Assembly (NCBI GenBank): GCA_018882825.1
Contig: VERC01000065.1
Location: 1-10,338 of the forward strand
Origin: Acidimicrobiia bacterium
Lineage (GTDB): Bacteria; Actinomycetota; Acidimicrobiia; Acidimicrobiales; Acidimicrobilacustridaceae
Direction: 5' to 3'
Length of the DNA: 10,338 nucleotides
Shown here: piece by piece, positions 1-5,429 of the stretch
How the letters are laid out: every line of letters starts with the position of its first letter
Numbering within the stretch: the stretch's first letter is position 1
Made by a program: the position numbers and the translations under genes
The notes under the pieces: model-generated
Database searches by the model: none
What the model saw: the letters and a program-made list of their open reading frames with translations, nothing else
What the model was told of the DNA's origin: nothing

Positions 1-273
1 TCGCTCACCAAGACGCTGGCCATGGAACTGGGGCCGGACGGGATTCGCACGAACGCCATCGGTCCGGGACTGATCGTCAGCGAGGGCACGGCCGCTCGCT
101 ACGAGGGAGGTCGGGCCGCCGAACGGGCCCGTGGTGTTCCACTCGGACGGGTGGGTGCGCCGGCCGACATCGCCGATGTGGTGTCGTTCCTGTGCAGTGA
201 CGATTCGCGCTACGTCAACGGTCAGGTCATCTACGTCGACGGTGGGATCACGGCGGGCACGCCGGTGCGCTGA
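1..273 (+). CDS. SDR family NAD(P)-dependent oxidoreductase, C-terminal part (5' truncated)
   Basis: The reading frame is open from the first base and gives 90 residues before TGA, so the gene begins outside the window. The visible part is the C-terminal half of a classical short-chain dehydrogenase/reductase. It contains LAMELGPDGIRTNAIGPGLI (helix alpha-F and strand beta-6, with the PG that follows the cofactor nicotinamide pocket), then the substrate loop, GRVGAPADIADVVSFLCSDD, and the typical ending YVNGQVIYVDGGI. The Rossmann GxxxGxG motif and the catalytic Ser/Tyr-xxx-Lys lie upstream and cannot be checked. Classical SDRs reduce ketones or oxidise alcohols; here the substrate is unknown. 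The stop TGA (271-273) shares its A with the ATG of the next gene, so the two are almost certainly one transcript and translationally coupled. The hydratase next door suggests action on a hydroxyacyl- or enoyl-CoA-type substrate, which is inference. Confidence 0.93.
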   Translation, partial: SLTKTLAMELGPDGIRTNAIGPGLIVSEGTAARYEGGRAAERARGVPLGRVGAPADIADVVSFLCSDDSRYVNGQVIYVDGGITAGTPVR

Positions 274-1130
274 TGGACGACGGGCTCGACCGGGTCCTGA
301 CCAGTCGGGTCGAGCGCGCACCGTCGGCCCCTGTCGATCTCGACACGGTGGTGCGATGGTGCTCGGTCTTCGGGGCCAGTCGGGACGCCGAGGTCGACGC
401 CCTCGTGCCGGCCCTGATGTACCCGACCTTCGTGCGCCCGTCGTCGCCGCCTCCCGCCGATGCGCGGGAGAGCGGGGTCGTCCTCCACGACGAACTCAAG
501 CAGGCGCTCGATCTCCCCATCGCCATCGCCGTCGGCTACGAACTCGAGTTGCTCGGTCAGGTGGCACCCGCCGACCGCCTCGTCGCCGTCGAGCGGGTGG
601 CGTCCGTCGGCGAACCGAGGGCGTCGAGGCTGGGTGAGGGGCGCGACTGGGTGATCGAGGTGACGACCTCGACCACGACCGGCGCGCCCGTCGGTGTCGA
701 GAGGTTCCACATGTTCGGGTACCGAACCGACGCTGCTCCGCTGACGTCGGGTGCCCCACTTCGTCCGCCCGCGGCCGACGGTCGACCGGACTGGACCGAG
801 ACCCTGTCCGTCGATGCCGACCTCATCGTCCGTGCCGCCACGGTCAACCGAGTGTGGGCCCCCGCGCACCACCGTTCGACAGCGGCCCGGGCCGCCGGGT
901 TGCCCGATGTCATCCTCGACACGTCGTCCCAGGTGGCCCTCCTCGCCGGCGCGGCTCGGCGGCGAAGGCCCGACGCGCCATTGCGGTCGGTCGAGCTCTC
1001 GATGCGACGGGCGATCCTCCCCGGTGTCGAGGTCGTGATCGCCGGCGTCGACGATGCCGCCGACACGGTCGTGGTCGCCACTGTCGACGGCGTGGTGGTC
1101 AGTCGATCGGTGGTCCGGTTCGCGACCTAG
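273..1130 (+). CDS. Double-hotdog MaoC/FAS1-type dehydratase-like protein
   Basis: This 285-residue protein has the layout of a double-hotdog acyl hydratase. The N-terminal hotdog spans roughly residues 20-155, with LMYPTFVRP at 48-56 and the strand series GYELELLGQVAPADRLVAVE followed by ASRLGEGRDWVIEV, as in FAS1-type/MaoC N-terminal dehydratase domains. The second hotdog spans about 175-285 and carries APAHHRSTAARAAGLPDVIL, which matches the catalytic helix region of MaoC-like enzymes. Family members add water to enoyl-CoA thioesters or remove it from hydroxyacyl-CoAs in fatty-acid or steroid breakdown. His199/His200 are kept. The Asp normally found a few residues before the His appears to be Val194 in RVWAPAHH, so activity may be altered or may require a partner subunit. 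The ATG start overlaps the upstream SDR stop by one base. The assignment rests on motif resemblance, and the substrate is unknown. Confidence 0.78.
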   Translation: MDDGLDRVLTSRVERAPSAPVDLDTVVRWCSVFGASRDAEVDALVPALMYPTFVRPSSPPPADARESGVVLHDELKQALDLPIAIAVGYELELLGQVAPADRLVAVERVASVGEPRASRLGEGRDWVIEVTTSTTTGAPVGVERFHMFGYRTDAAPLTSGAPLRPPAADGRPDWTETLSVDADLIVRAATVNRVWAPAHHRSTAARAAGLPDVILDTSSQVALLAGAARRRRPDAPLRSVELSMRRAILPGVEVVIAGVDDAADTVVVATVDGVVVSRSVVRFAT

Positions 1131-1133
1131 CGT
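1128..1133 (+). promoter_or_regulatory. Leaderless-type -10 box (TAGCGT) for the epoxide hydrolase
   Basis: TAGCGT ends exactly 6 nt before the ATG at 1140, the distance expected if transcription starts at the start codon. Its first three bases are the TAG stop codon of the preceding hydratase. The same hexamer at the same distance precedes the gene at 3257. No Shine-Dalgarno sequence is present before this ATG, which fits a leaderless internal promoter. No convincing -35 is visible. Confidence 0.5.
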
Positions 1134-1139
1134 GCGGCC

Positions 1140-2297
1140 ATGGCTCCCGAACCGTTCACCATCGATGTGCCCGACGCCGTGCTCGACGATCTCCGTCGTC
1201 GACTCGACGCCACCCGTTGGCCCGATCAGGCCCCGGGTGACCCGTGGTCGCTGGGAATCCCCGTCGACGTCATGCGCGAGGCCGTCGACCACTGGCGCAC
1301 CGGCTACGACTGGCGGGCGCGCGAGGCTCGCATGAACGCGTGGCCCAACTTCGTCACCGAGGCCGCCGGCGAACGGGTGCACTTCATCCACGTGCGGTCG
1401 CCCCATGTCGATGCCACACCGATCGTGCTCACCCACGGGTGGCCCGGATCGTTCGTGGAGTTCCTCGACGTGCTCGGCCCGCTCACCGATCCGACCGCGC
1501 ACGGCGGTCGACCCGAGGACGCCTTCCATGTCGTGGTGCCGTCGATGCCCGGTTACGGGTTCTCGGGTCCGACGATGCAGCCCGGGTTCCACGTCGATCG
1601 CGTCGCCGACGCCGTGGCCGAGGTGATGATGCAACTGGGATACGACCGCTACATCGCCCAGGGTGGTGACTGGGGCGCGATCGTCACCCGTCGACTCGGC
1701 GAGGCCTACCCCGACCGACTGCTCGGTGTGCACGTCAACATGCTGTTCGCCTTTCCCGGCCCCGACGACGATGCCATGGCCGGTGTCACCGACGCCGAGA
1801 AGGCGCGCATGGGCGCCGCCGGCACCCGCATCGCCGACGGCACCGGGTACATGTCGATCCAGAGCACCCGGCCCCAGACGTTGGCCTACGGCCTGACCGA
1901 CTCACCGGCCGGTCTCGCTGCGTGGATCCTCGAGAAGTTCCACGCGTGGAGCGATCTCGAACCGGGCGGACTCGACGCCACGTTCGGGTGGGATCGGCTG
2001 CTCGACAACCTCACCGTCTACTGGGTGACCAACACCGCCGGCTCGGCCGCCCGGCTCTACGCCGAGTCCACCCGGGCCGGCAACGGCGCCGCGCAGGCGT
2101 GGACCGGTCGAGTCGACGTCCCCACCGGTCACGCCGTCTACCCCTACGAACTGCTGCAGACACCGCGGGCGTGGGCCGATCGTCGCTACCGCATCGTGCA
2201 CTGGACGGAACAGGAGCGCGGCGGCCACTTCGCCGCCTTCGAGCGACCCGACGCGTTCGTCGCCGACCTGCGCGCCTATCGGGCCGTCGTGGCTTAG
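1140..2297 (+). CDS. Epoxide hydrolase, microsomal (EHN/alpha-beta hydrolase) type
   Basis: This 385-residue protein aligns by eye along its length with microsomal-type epoxide hydrolases, which open epoxides to diols through an alkyl-enzyme ester. The N-terminal EHN lid domain runs over about residues 4-110 (FTIDVPDAVLDDLRRRLDATRWP). The alpha/beta hydrolase core has the oxyanion-hole HGWPGS (99-104), nucleophile elbow GGDWGA with Asp177, an acid Glu337 in YPYELLQTP, and a base His363 in RGGHFAAFE. Two cap tyrosines that activate the epoxide appear conserved, Tyr237 (GYMSIQ) and Tyr307 (RLYAES). The intact catalytic set argues for an active enzyme. No signal peptide is seen, so it is probably cytoplasmic. 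The start lies 9 nt after the hydratase stop and has its own leaderless -10 candidate, so it may be both co-transcribed and independently expressed. The substrate is unknown; the context suggests xenobiotic or lipid epoxides. Confidence 0.95.
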   Translation: MAPEPFTIDVPDAVLDDLRRRLDATRWPDQAPGDPWSLGIPVDVMREAVDHWRTGYDWRAREARMNAWPNFVTEAAGERVHFIHVRSPHVDATPIVLTHGWPGSFVEFLDVLGPLTDPTAHGGRPEDAFHVVVPSMPGYGFSGPTMQPGFHVDRVADAVAEVMMQLGYDRYIAQGGDWGAIVTRRLGEAYPDRLLGVHVNMLFAFPGPDDDAMAGVTDAEKARMGAAGTRIADGTGYMSIQSTRPQTLAYGLTDSPAGLAAWILEKFHAWSDLEPGGLDATFGWDRLLDNLTVYWVTNTAGSAARLYAESTRAGNGAAQAWTGRVDVPTGHAVYPYELLQTPRAWADRRYRIVHWTEQERGGHFAAFERPDAFVADLRAYRAVVA

Positions 2298-2722
2298 GCG
2301 GGGAACGTCCCGGCCGAGCGCGCCGCCTGCGTGGGATCGAAGAACTCGCGCTGGGTGGCGATCAGTCCGTCACGGAATCCGAACACGATGACGTAGCGAT
2401 TTTCGTACGCCGCGCCGGTGGGCAGGTAGGTGCCCGTGCTGTGCGCTTCGATCACCAGTCGGTCGGGATCGACACAGGCGATGACGTCGTCGATGGTCAA
2501 CTCGAAGCGGAACACCCCGAATGCGCCACCGAGATAGGGAAGTGCCTCGGTCTTGCCGCGCACCGACTTCGGCGGATCGGTGAAGGGGAACTCGAGCACG
2601 AGGTCGTCGACGTAGTTGGCCAACTGTCCTTCGGCATCGCCGCGCCCGATGGCGGCGAAGGCCGATTCCACCGTCGCCAGATTGCGTCGCCGGTGCTCGT
2701 CGAGGTCGTGGCCGACGGACAT
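2294..2722 (-). CDS. NTF2/SnoaL-like (ketosteroid-isomerase fold) protein
   Basis: The 142-residue protein has the small alpha+beta cone fold signature of the NTF2-like superfamily. It opens with a helix, RRRNLATVESAFAAIGRGDA (11-30), then YVDDLVLEFPF, and ends with paired strands ENRYVIVFGFRDGLIATQREFFDP (107-130), a classic SnoaL-like ending. Members are isomerases, cyclases, dehydratases or simply binding proteins, so no reaction can be assigned. Translation could begin at TTG 2728, which overlaps the upstream TGA, or at ATG 2722, two bases past that stop; ATG 2722 is chosen as the stronger codon. It is co-oriented and essentially contiguous with the small gene at 2725-3060. Its TAA stop overlaps the TAG of the convergent epoxide hydrolase in TTAG (2294-2297). 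Confidence 0.85.
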   Translation of the reverse strand: MSVGHDLDEHRRRNLATVESAFAAIGRGDAEGQLANYVDDLVLEFPFTDPPKSVRGKTEALPYLGGAFGVFRFELTIDDVIACVDPDRLVIEAHSTGTYLPTGAAYENRYVIVFGFRDGLIATQREFFDPTQAARSAGTFPA

Positions 2723-2724
2723 CG

Positions 2725-3060
2725 TCAATCGCGGATCTTGCCGGTGCGGGTGCGATCGGGCACCAGCGCCACCAGACGGGCTCCGACCTCGGAGATCACC
2801 ACATCGGGTGGGGTGGTGTCGTCCTCGACCAGATCGACCAGCGCCCGATGCTCGTCCGACGACATGGCCAGCAGTCGACCCTGGTAGCGGGCGGCGCTGG
2901 CTCGGGTGAACACCCTCGGAGAGCGCAGCTTGTTGGCCACCGCGTCGAGCACTTCCTCGTCGGCATCCCCGGGGGAATCGTTGAGGAGGTCTAGCAGTTC
3001 CCAGATCTGGCGGGGGGTGAGGACGACACCGAGCAGTTCGTCATCGGACGTGGTCGTCAT
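2725..3060 (-). CDS. Conserved-looking hypothetical protein, 111 aa
   Basis: The family is not recognised. The frame encodes an acidic, soluble protein of 111 residues with no signal peptide, no membrane segment and one predicted helix-rich N-terminal half (LTPRQIWELLDLLNDSPGDADEEVLDAVANK, residues about 14-44). A basic patch follows (LRSPRVFTRASAARYQGR), then a second acidic helix (SSDEHRALVDLVEDD), and finally a strand-like VVISEVGARLVALVP with a charged tail. It is probably real: it uses an ATG start, fills the space between the NTF2-like gene and a promoter-sized gap, and its TGA is followed two bases later by the ATG of the NTF2-like gene, so the two look co-translated. A GGAG about 12 nt before the ATG is a weak ribosome-binding candidate. 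No function is proposed. Confidence 0.72.
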   Translation of the reverse strand: MTTTSDDELLGVVLTPRQIWELLDLLNDSPGDADEEVLDAVANKLRSPRVFTRASAARYQGRLLAMSSDEHRALVDLVEDDTTPPDVVISEVGARLVALVPDRTRTGKIRD

Positions 3061-3190
3061 GGGATCGTGAACTCCGATCGTGTACGGATCGACTCTGGGC
3101 CGCCGGCGCCGCAGTCACGATCGACCCAGTCGATCAGGACCGCCCATGAACGCCCGCTGCGATGGCCCTTTCCTAGTGGATGGCGGTGGC

Positions 3191-3204
3191 CCGATGCACA
3201 TCGG
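3191..3204. repeat. Inverted repeat, possible operator
   Basis: CCGATG and CATCGG form a perfect 6-bp inverted repeat around a 2-nt centre. It lies about 40 bp upstream of the TAGCGT box of the epimerase gene, a spacing suited to a dimeric regulator. No regulator gene is adjacent, so an operator role is inference. Confidence 0.3.
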
Positions 3205-3207
3205 AGC

Positions 3208-3229
3208 GGGGGTATCGGCATCGACCCCC
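3208..3229. repeat. Inverted repeat GGGGGT-N10-ACCCCC upstream of the epimerase
   Basis: GGGGGT and ACCCCC are perfectly complementary across a 10-nt spacer. The right arm falls where a -35 element would be for the -10 candidate at 3245-3250. Protein bound here would therefore be expected to affect transcription of the epimerase-glycosyltransferase pair. A hairpin role is less likely, because the repeat lies upstream of the predicted transcription start. Confidence 0.35.
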
Positions 3230-3244
3230 CTTCTGGTGGACGGG

Positions 3245-3250
3245 TAGCGT
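3245..3250 (+). promoter_or_regulatory. Leaderless-type -10 box (TAGCGT) for the epimerase gene
   Basis: The hexamer TAGCGT is identical to the one at 1128 and again ends 6 nt before the ATG (3257). There is no Shine-Dalgarno sequence between it and the start codon, consistent with a leaderless mRNA. Confidence 0.5.
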
Positions 3251-3256
3251 TTTCCC

Positions 3257-3829
3257 ATGGAGTTCTTCGATTCCTTCGATGCCGTCGCCGATGGAGCGAC
3301 CATCGATGCCGCCGGTGTCCCGCTCCATCCGGTGATCGACGGCGTGCTCACCCGACGGTTGGTCAACCATCCGGATCACCGCGGGCGACTCTTCGAAATC
3401 GTCAATCTCGCCAACGATCCCGAGTTCTGGGCCCGACCCATCGTGCACGGCTATCAGTTCTCCATGCGGCCCGCTCAGGTCAAGGGATGGGGAGTCCATG
3501 CCGTGAAGGACGACCGGTACACGCTCATCGACGGCGAGGCGCTCACCGTCCTGTTCGATGCCCGCTTCGACTCACCCACCCGCGGCATGGAGCAGGTCGT
3601 GCACTTGAGTCGCTCGGCGATCCAGCAGGTGCTCATCCCGGCGGGGGTCTGGCACTGCAACGTGAACGTGGCCCCGCAGGAGACGTTCCTCGTCAACTTC
3701 CCCACCGAGCCCTACGACTACGCCAACCCCGACCGGATGCTCCTGCCCTGGAACACCGACCGCATCCCGGTGCGGATCAGTCGGTTCTTCCCGAAGCAGT
3801 TCGCGTCGTGGGACGAGTCCCCTGACTGA
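3257..3829 (+). CDS. dTDP-4-dehydrorhamnose 3,5-epimerase-like cupin (RmlC family)
   Basis: The 190-residue protein resembles the RmlC/RfbC cupin family, which epimerises dTDP-4-keto-6-deoxy sugars on the way to dTDP-rhamnose and related sugars. Visible family features are LVNHPDHRGRLFEIV (35-49), the strand pair around QVKGWGVHAVKDDRYTLIDGE (74-94) containing Lys76 and His81, LFDARFDSPTRG (99-110), the jellyroll motif IPAGVWHCNVNVAPQE (127-142), and FPTEPYDYANPD (148-159) with a conserved-position Tyr153. It lacks the typical RGLHYQ wording of classical RmlC around the catalytic His, so it may act on another nucleotide sugar. The ATG at 3257 fits the leaderless box. A glycosyltransferase gene starts 10 nt after its stop, implying shared transcription and a role in making a glycosylated surface polymer or glycolipid. 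Confidence 0.85.
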   Translation: MEFFDSFDAVADGATIDAAGVPLHPVIDGVLTRRLVNHPDHRGRLFEIVNLANDPEFWARPIVHGYQFSMRPAQVKGWGVHAVKDDRYTLIDGEALTVLFDARFDSPTRGMEQVVHLSRSAIQQVLIPAGVWHCNVNVAPQETFLVNFPTEPYDYANPDRMLLPWNTDRIPVRISRFFPKQFASWDESPD

Positions 3830-3839
3830 TCGATCGCCG

Positions 3840-4805
3840 GTGGACGAACCGGACGTCGTCGCCGTCGTACCCACGCTCGGCGCGAGCGAGGAACGACTCC
3901 GCCGATGTCTGGAGTCGGTGGAGGTCGTTCGCGACGAGGGTCTGGCCACGACCGTCGTCGTGTGGAACGACCCGCAGCGCGCGGTACCTCGACTCGACGA
4001 CGTCGTCGTCCTCGAACCGGGGTGCAACCTCGGGTTCGCCGGATCGATCGCCCATGCCCGTCGTCGGACGTCGGCCCGGTACCTGTGGCTGGTGCAGGAC
4101 GACATGCGGGTCGAACGCGGATGTCTGCGTGCCCTGCGCGATCGACTCGACTCCGAGCCCGACATCGCCGTCGCCGCACCGGTGACGGTCGACGATGAGG
4201 GGTACGTGCGGCGGTACTCCCGGGGCGGCGTCATCGCACCGGACCACACGATGGATCACTGGTTCCCCACCGATCGCGTGCAAGCGTCGGACATCGACAC
4301 GACGCACCGTCTCGACTGGGTGGCATCGAGCGGTTCACTCGTCCGGGTCGAGGCGTACGACGCCGTGGGTGGCATGGACCCGGCCTTCTTCCCCGTGCTG
4401 TGGAGCGATGTCGATCTCGGATACCGGCTGACCCGTGCCGGGCATCGGGTCGTCCTCGTGCCCGAGGCGGTGGCGCGTCACGACGGAAACGCGTCGTCGA
4501 CGGCATTCCTGCGCGATGCGGTCGCCCCGCGGAACGCCGAACGGTTCCGAGCCAAGGCTTCCGGTGAGGTCGAACGGATCTCGATCGACGTCGATCGCGA
4601 CATCGCCGACGCCGTCCTCCGGGCGGCCACCAGCGGGTTCATCGCTCTCGGTGTCCATGGTCAGTCCCGCGAGGATCGGTGGCGTCGGGACATGGAGCGA
4701 CTCCGGTCGTCGTGGTCGATGAGGATCACGGCACCGTTGCGGATCATCGATGGCATCGTTCGGCGCACTCGGGATGGATCCCGGGGTCGGGCCGGCCGGT
4801 CGTGA
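3840..4805 (+). CDS. Family 2 glycosyltransferase (rhamnosyltransferase-like)
   Basis: This 321-residue protein is a GT-A fold GT2 enzyme. Strand beta-1 with the nucleotide-binding start is VVAVVPTLGA (6-15), followed by the CLESV helix, VVVWNDP (39-45), the rhamnosyltransferase-like GCNLGFAGSIAHA (61-73), the metal-binding DxD-equivalent VQDDM (85-89), the acceptor segment DWVASSGSLVRVEAYDAVGGMDPAFFP (159-185), and the catalytic-base region LWSDVDLGYRLTRAGH (187-202). The C-terminal 80 residues are basic and may associate with membrane, but no clear transmembrane helix is seen. The start is GTG 3840; no other start fits the beta-1 strand, and no strong Shine-Dalgarno sequence precedes it. 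The gene follows the epimerase by 10 nt, so the pair may make and transfer one deoxysugar. The acceptor and donor are not determinable. Confidence 0.9.
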   Translation: MDEPDVVAVVPTLGASEERLRRCLESVEVVRDEGLATTVVVWNDPQRAVPRLDDVVVLEPGCNLGFAGSIAHARRRTSARYLWLVQDDMRVERGCLRALRDRLDSEPDIAVAAPVTVDDEGYVRRYSRGGVIAPDHTMDHWFPTDRVQASDIDTTHRLDWVASSGSLVRVEAYDAVGGMDPAFFPVLWSDVDLGYRLTRAGHRVVLVPEAVARHDGNASSTAFLRDAVAPRNAERFRAKASGEVERISIDVDRDIADAVLRAATSGFIALGVHGQSREDRWRRDMERLRSSWSMRITAPLRIIDGIVRRTRDGSRGRAGRS

Positions 4806-4827
4806 GGGTCGGCGCTCGGACGGGTGA

Positions 4828-4833
4828 CAGGAT
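4828..4833 (+). promoter_or_regulatory. Leaderless-type -10-like hexamer (CAGGAT) for the S4-domain gene
   Basis: CAGGAT ends 6 nt before the GTG at 4840, the same geometry as the TANNNT boxes elsewhere in the window but with C at the first position. It is the weakest of the set. Co-transcription with the glycosyltransferase 34 nt upstream remains possible. Confidence 0.3.
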
Positions 4834-4839
4834 GCCGCA

Positions 4840-5046
4840 GTGCGCGAGATCCCCATCACCACCGACGAGATCCGACTCGGCCAATTGCTCAAACTGGCCG
4901 GGATCGTCGAGCAGGGTTCGGACGCCCGGATCCTGCTGGCCGACGGTGACGTCACGGTCAACGGAGAACAGGAGACCCGTCGGGGTCGGCGACTGCGACC
5001 CGGCGACGAGGTGATGGTCGAGGGCCAGTCGATCCGCGTGGTCTGA
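4840..5046 (+). CDS. Small S4-domain RNA-binding protein (YbcJ/YaaA-like)
   Basis: The 68-residue protein is essentially one S4 RNA-binding domain of the single-domain YbcJ/YaaA type. IRLGQLLKLAGIVEQGSDARILLADGDVTVNGE covers residues 11-43 and is followed by ETRRGRRLRPGDEVMVEGQSIRVV. The VNGE-x-ETRRG stretch and the closing GDEV strand are characteristic. S4 domains bind structured RNA such as rRNA or tRNA; this small family is linked to ribosome function, but the exact target here is unknown. The length matches stand-alone members. The start is GTG 4840 just after a CAGGAT leaderless-type hexamer. It faces the minus-strand gene ending at 5086, and the 39-bp gap holds a strong palindrome that probably terminates both. 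It is probably a housekeeping gene unrelated to the sugar genes before it. Confidence 0.9.
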   Translation: MREIPITTDEIRLGQLLKLAGIVEQGSDARILLADGDVTVNGEQETRRGRRLRPGDEVMVEGQSIRVV

Positions 5047-5057
5047 TCCGAGTCGTC

Positions 5058-5083
5058 CGATCCGGGCCGGCCGGCCCGGATCG
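5058..5083. terminator. 26-bp perfect palindrome between convergent genes, probable bidirectional terminator
   Basis: The left half CGATCCGGGCCGG (5058-5070) is followed directly by its exact reverse complement (5071-5083). Beyond a 4-nt bulge the arms extend by GAGT (5050-5053) pairing with ACTC (5084-5087). It fills the 39-bp gap between convergent stop codons. No T-run follows on either strand, so it would be a U-less actinobacterial-type terminator or an mRNA end-protecting hairpin. The absence of a built-in loop is unusual, since the central pairs must open to form one. Confidence 0.65.
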
Positions 5084-5085
5084 AC

Positions 5086-5310
5086 TCACCGCAGGGTGAC
5101 CGTGTTCGATGGCTTGGACTCGGGCCCGGCGCCGACGGCGCCGCCGGTGGATGGAATGGCGAGGTCTGGTGCATTCGGTGCGGCCGACGCCGGCGACGGG
5201 GCGCTCACCGCGCCCACGAGCGACAGCACCGTCGCCAACAGGGCGGAGGCGGACACCGCCGCTGTCACCGCCAGAAGGTTCGACCTGCGCACCCGCAGTG
5301 CCGTCGACAT
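5086..5310 (-). CDS. Small predicted secreted/membrane-anchored protein, 74 aa
   Basis: No family is recognised. From ATG 5310 the protein has a basic N-terminus (Arg6, Arg8, Arg9), a long hydrophobic stretch LLAVTAAVSASALLATVLSLVGAV (12-35) and a small-residue region with possible signal-peptidase sites near VSA (35-37) or ASA (41-43). This would leave an exported peptide of roughly 31-37 residues rich in Pro, Ala, Gly and Ser. The hydrophobic segment could instead act as an uncleaved anchor. ATG 5310 is chosen because GGAGG lies five bases upstream. An in-frame ATG at 5415 would add 35 polar residues and place the start 14 nt after the phosphotransferase stop, but it has no ribosome-binding site. 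Either way the gene probably follows the phosphotransferase in one transcript. Its function is unknown and a spurious frame is not excluded, though the signal-like design supports it. Confidence 0.55.
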   Translation of the reverse strand: MSTALRVRRSNLLAVTAAVSASALLATVLSLVGAVSAPSPASAAPNAPDLAIPSTGGAVGAGPESKPSNTVTLR

Positions 5311-5315
5311 CCGGT

Positions 5316-5320
5316 CCTCC
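5316..5320 (-). promoter_or_regulatory. Ribosome-binding site GGAGG deciding the start of the small secreted protein
   Basis: On the minus strand GGAGG is followed by 5 nt and then ATG (5310-5308). This consensus site is the reason for choosing the 74-residue form over the 109-residue form starting at 5415. Confidence 0.55.
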
Positions 5321-5429
5321 ACGCTCGTTCGGGCGTTCCCGTCGGTCACCGTCACCGAACCCCGGTTCGTCACCGCGATGAGCGGATTCTCACCCGGTTC
5401 GGTACCCGATTCCATCCGGACCGAACCGA

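Larger units (their letters stand above)
3061..3256. promoter_or_regulatory. Divergent intergenic region between the 111-aa gene and the epimerase
   Basis: This 196-bp gap separates two divergent genes and must hold both promoters. On the right it contains two inverted repeats (3191-3204 and 3208-3229) just upstream of a TAGCGT -10 candidate. On the left only weak promoter-like sequence is visible for the minus-strand gene. An open frame crossing the gap and continuing to 3825 is a shadow of the epimerase frame and is not called. Confidence 0.55.

Noticed and set aside
231..1733. 500-codon open frame on the minus strand
   Set aside because: It lies antisense to the SDR end, hydratase and epoxide hydrolase, all of which have clear family motifs. 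Its protein is a low-complexity His/Gly/Arg/Asp sequence, typical of a high-GC shadow frame.
3067..3825. 252-codon plus-strand frame overlapping the epimerase
   Set aside because: It is in another frame from the cupin, with Arg/Pro/His-rich sequence and no recognisable domain; the cupin frame is clearly coding.
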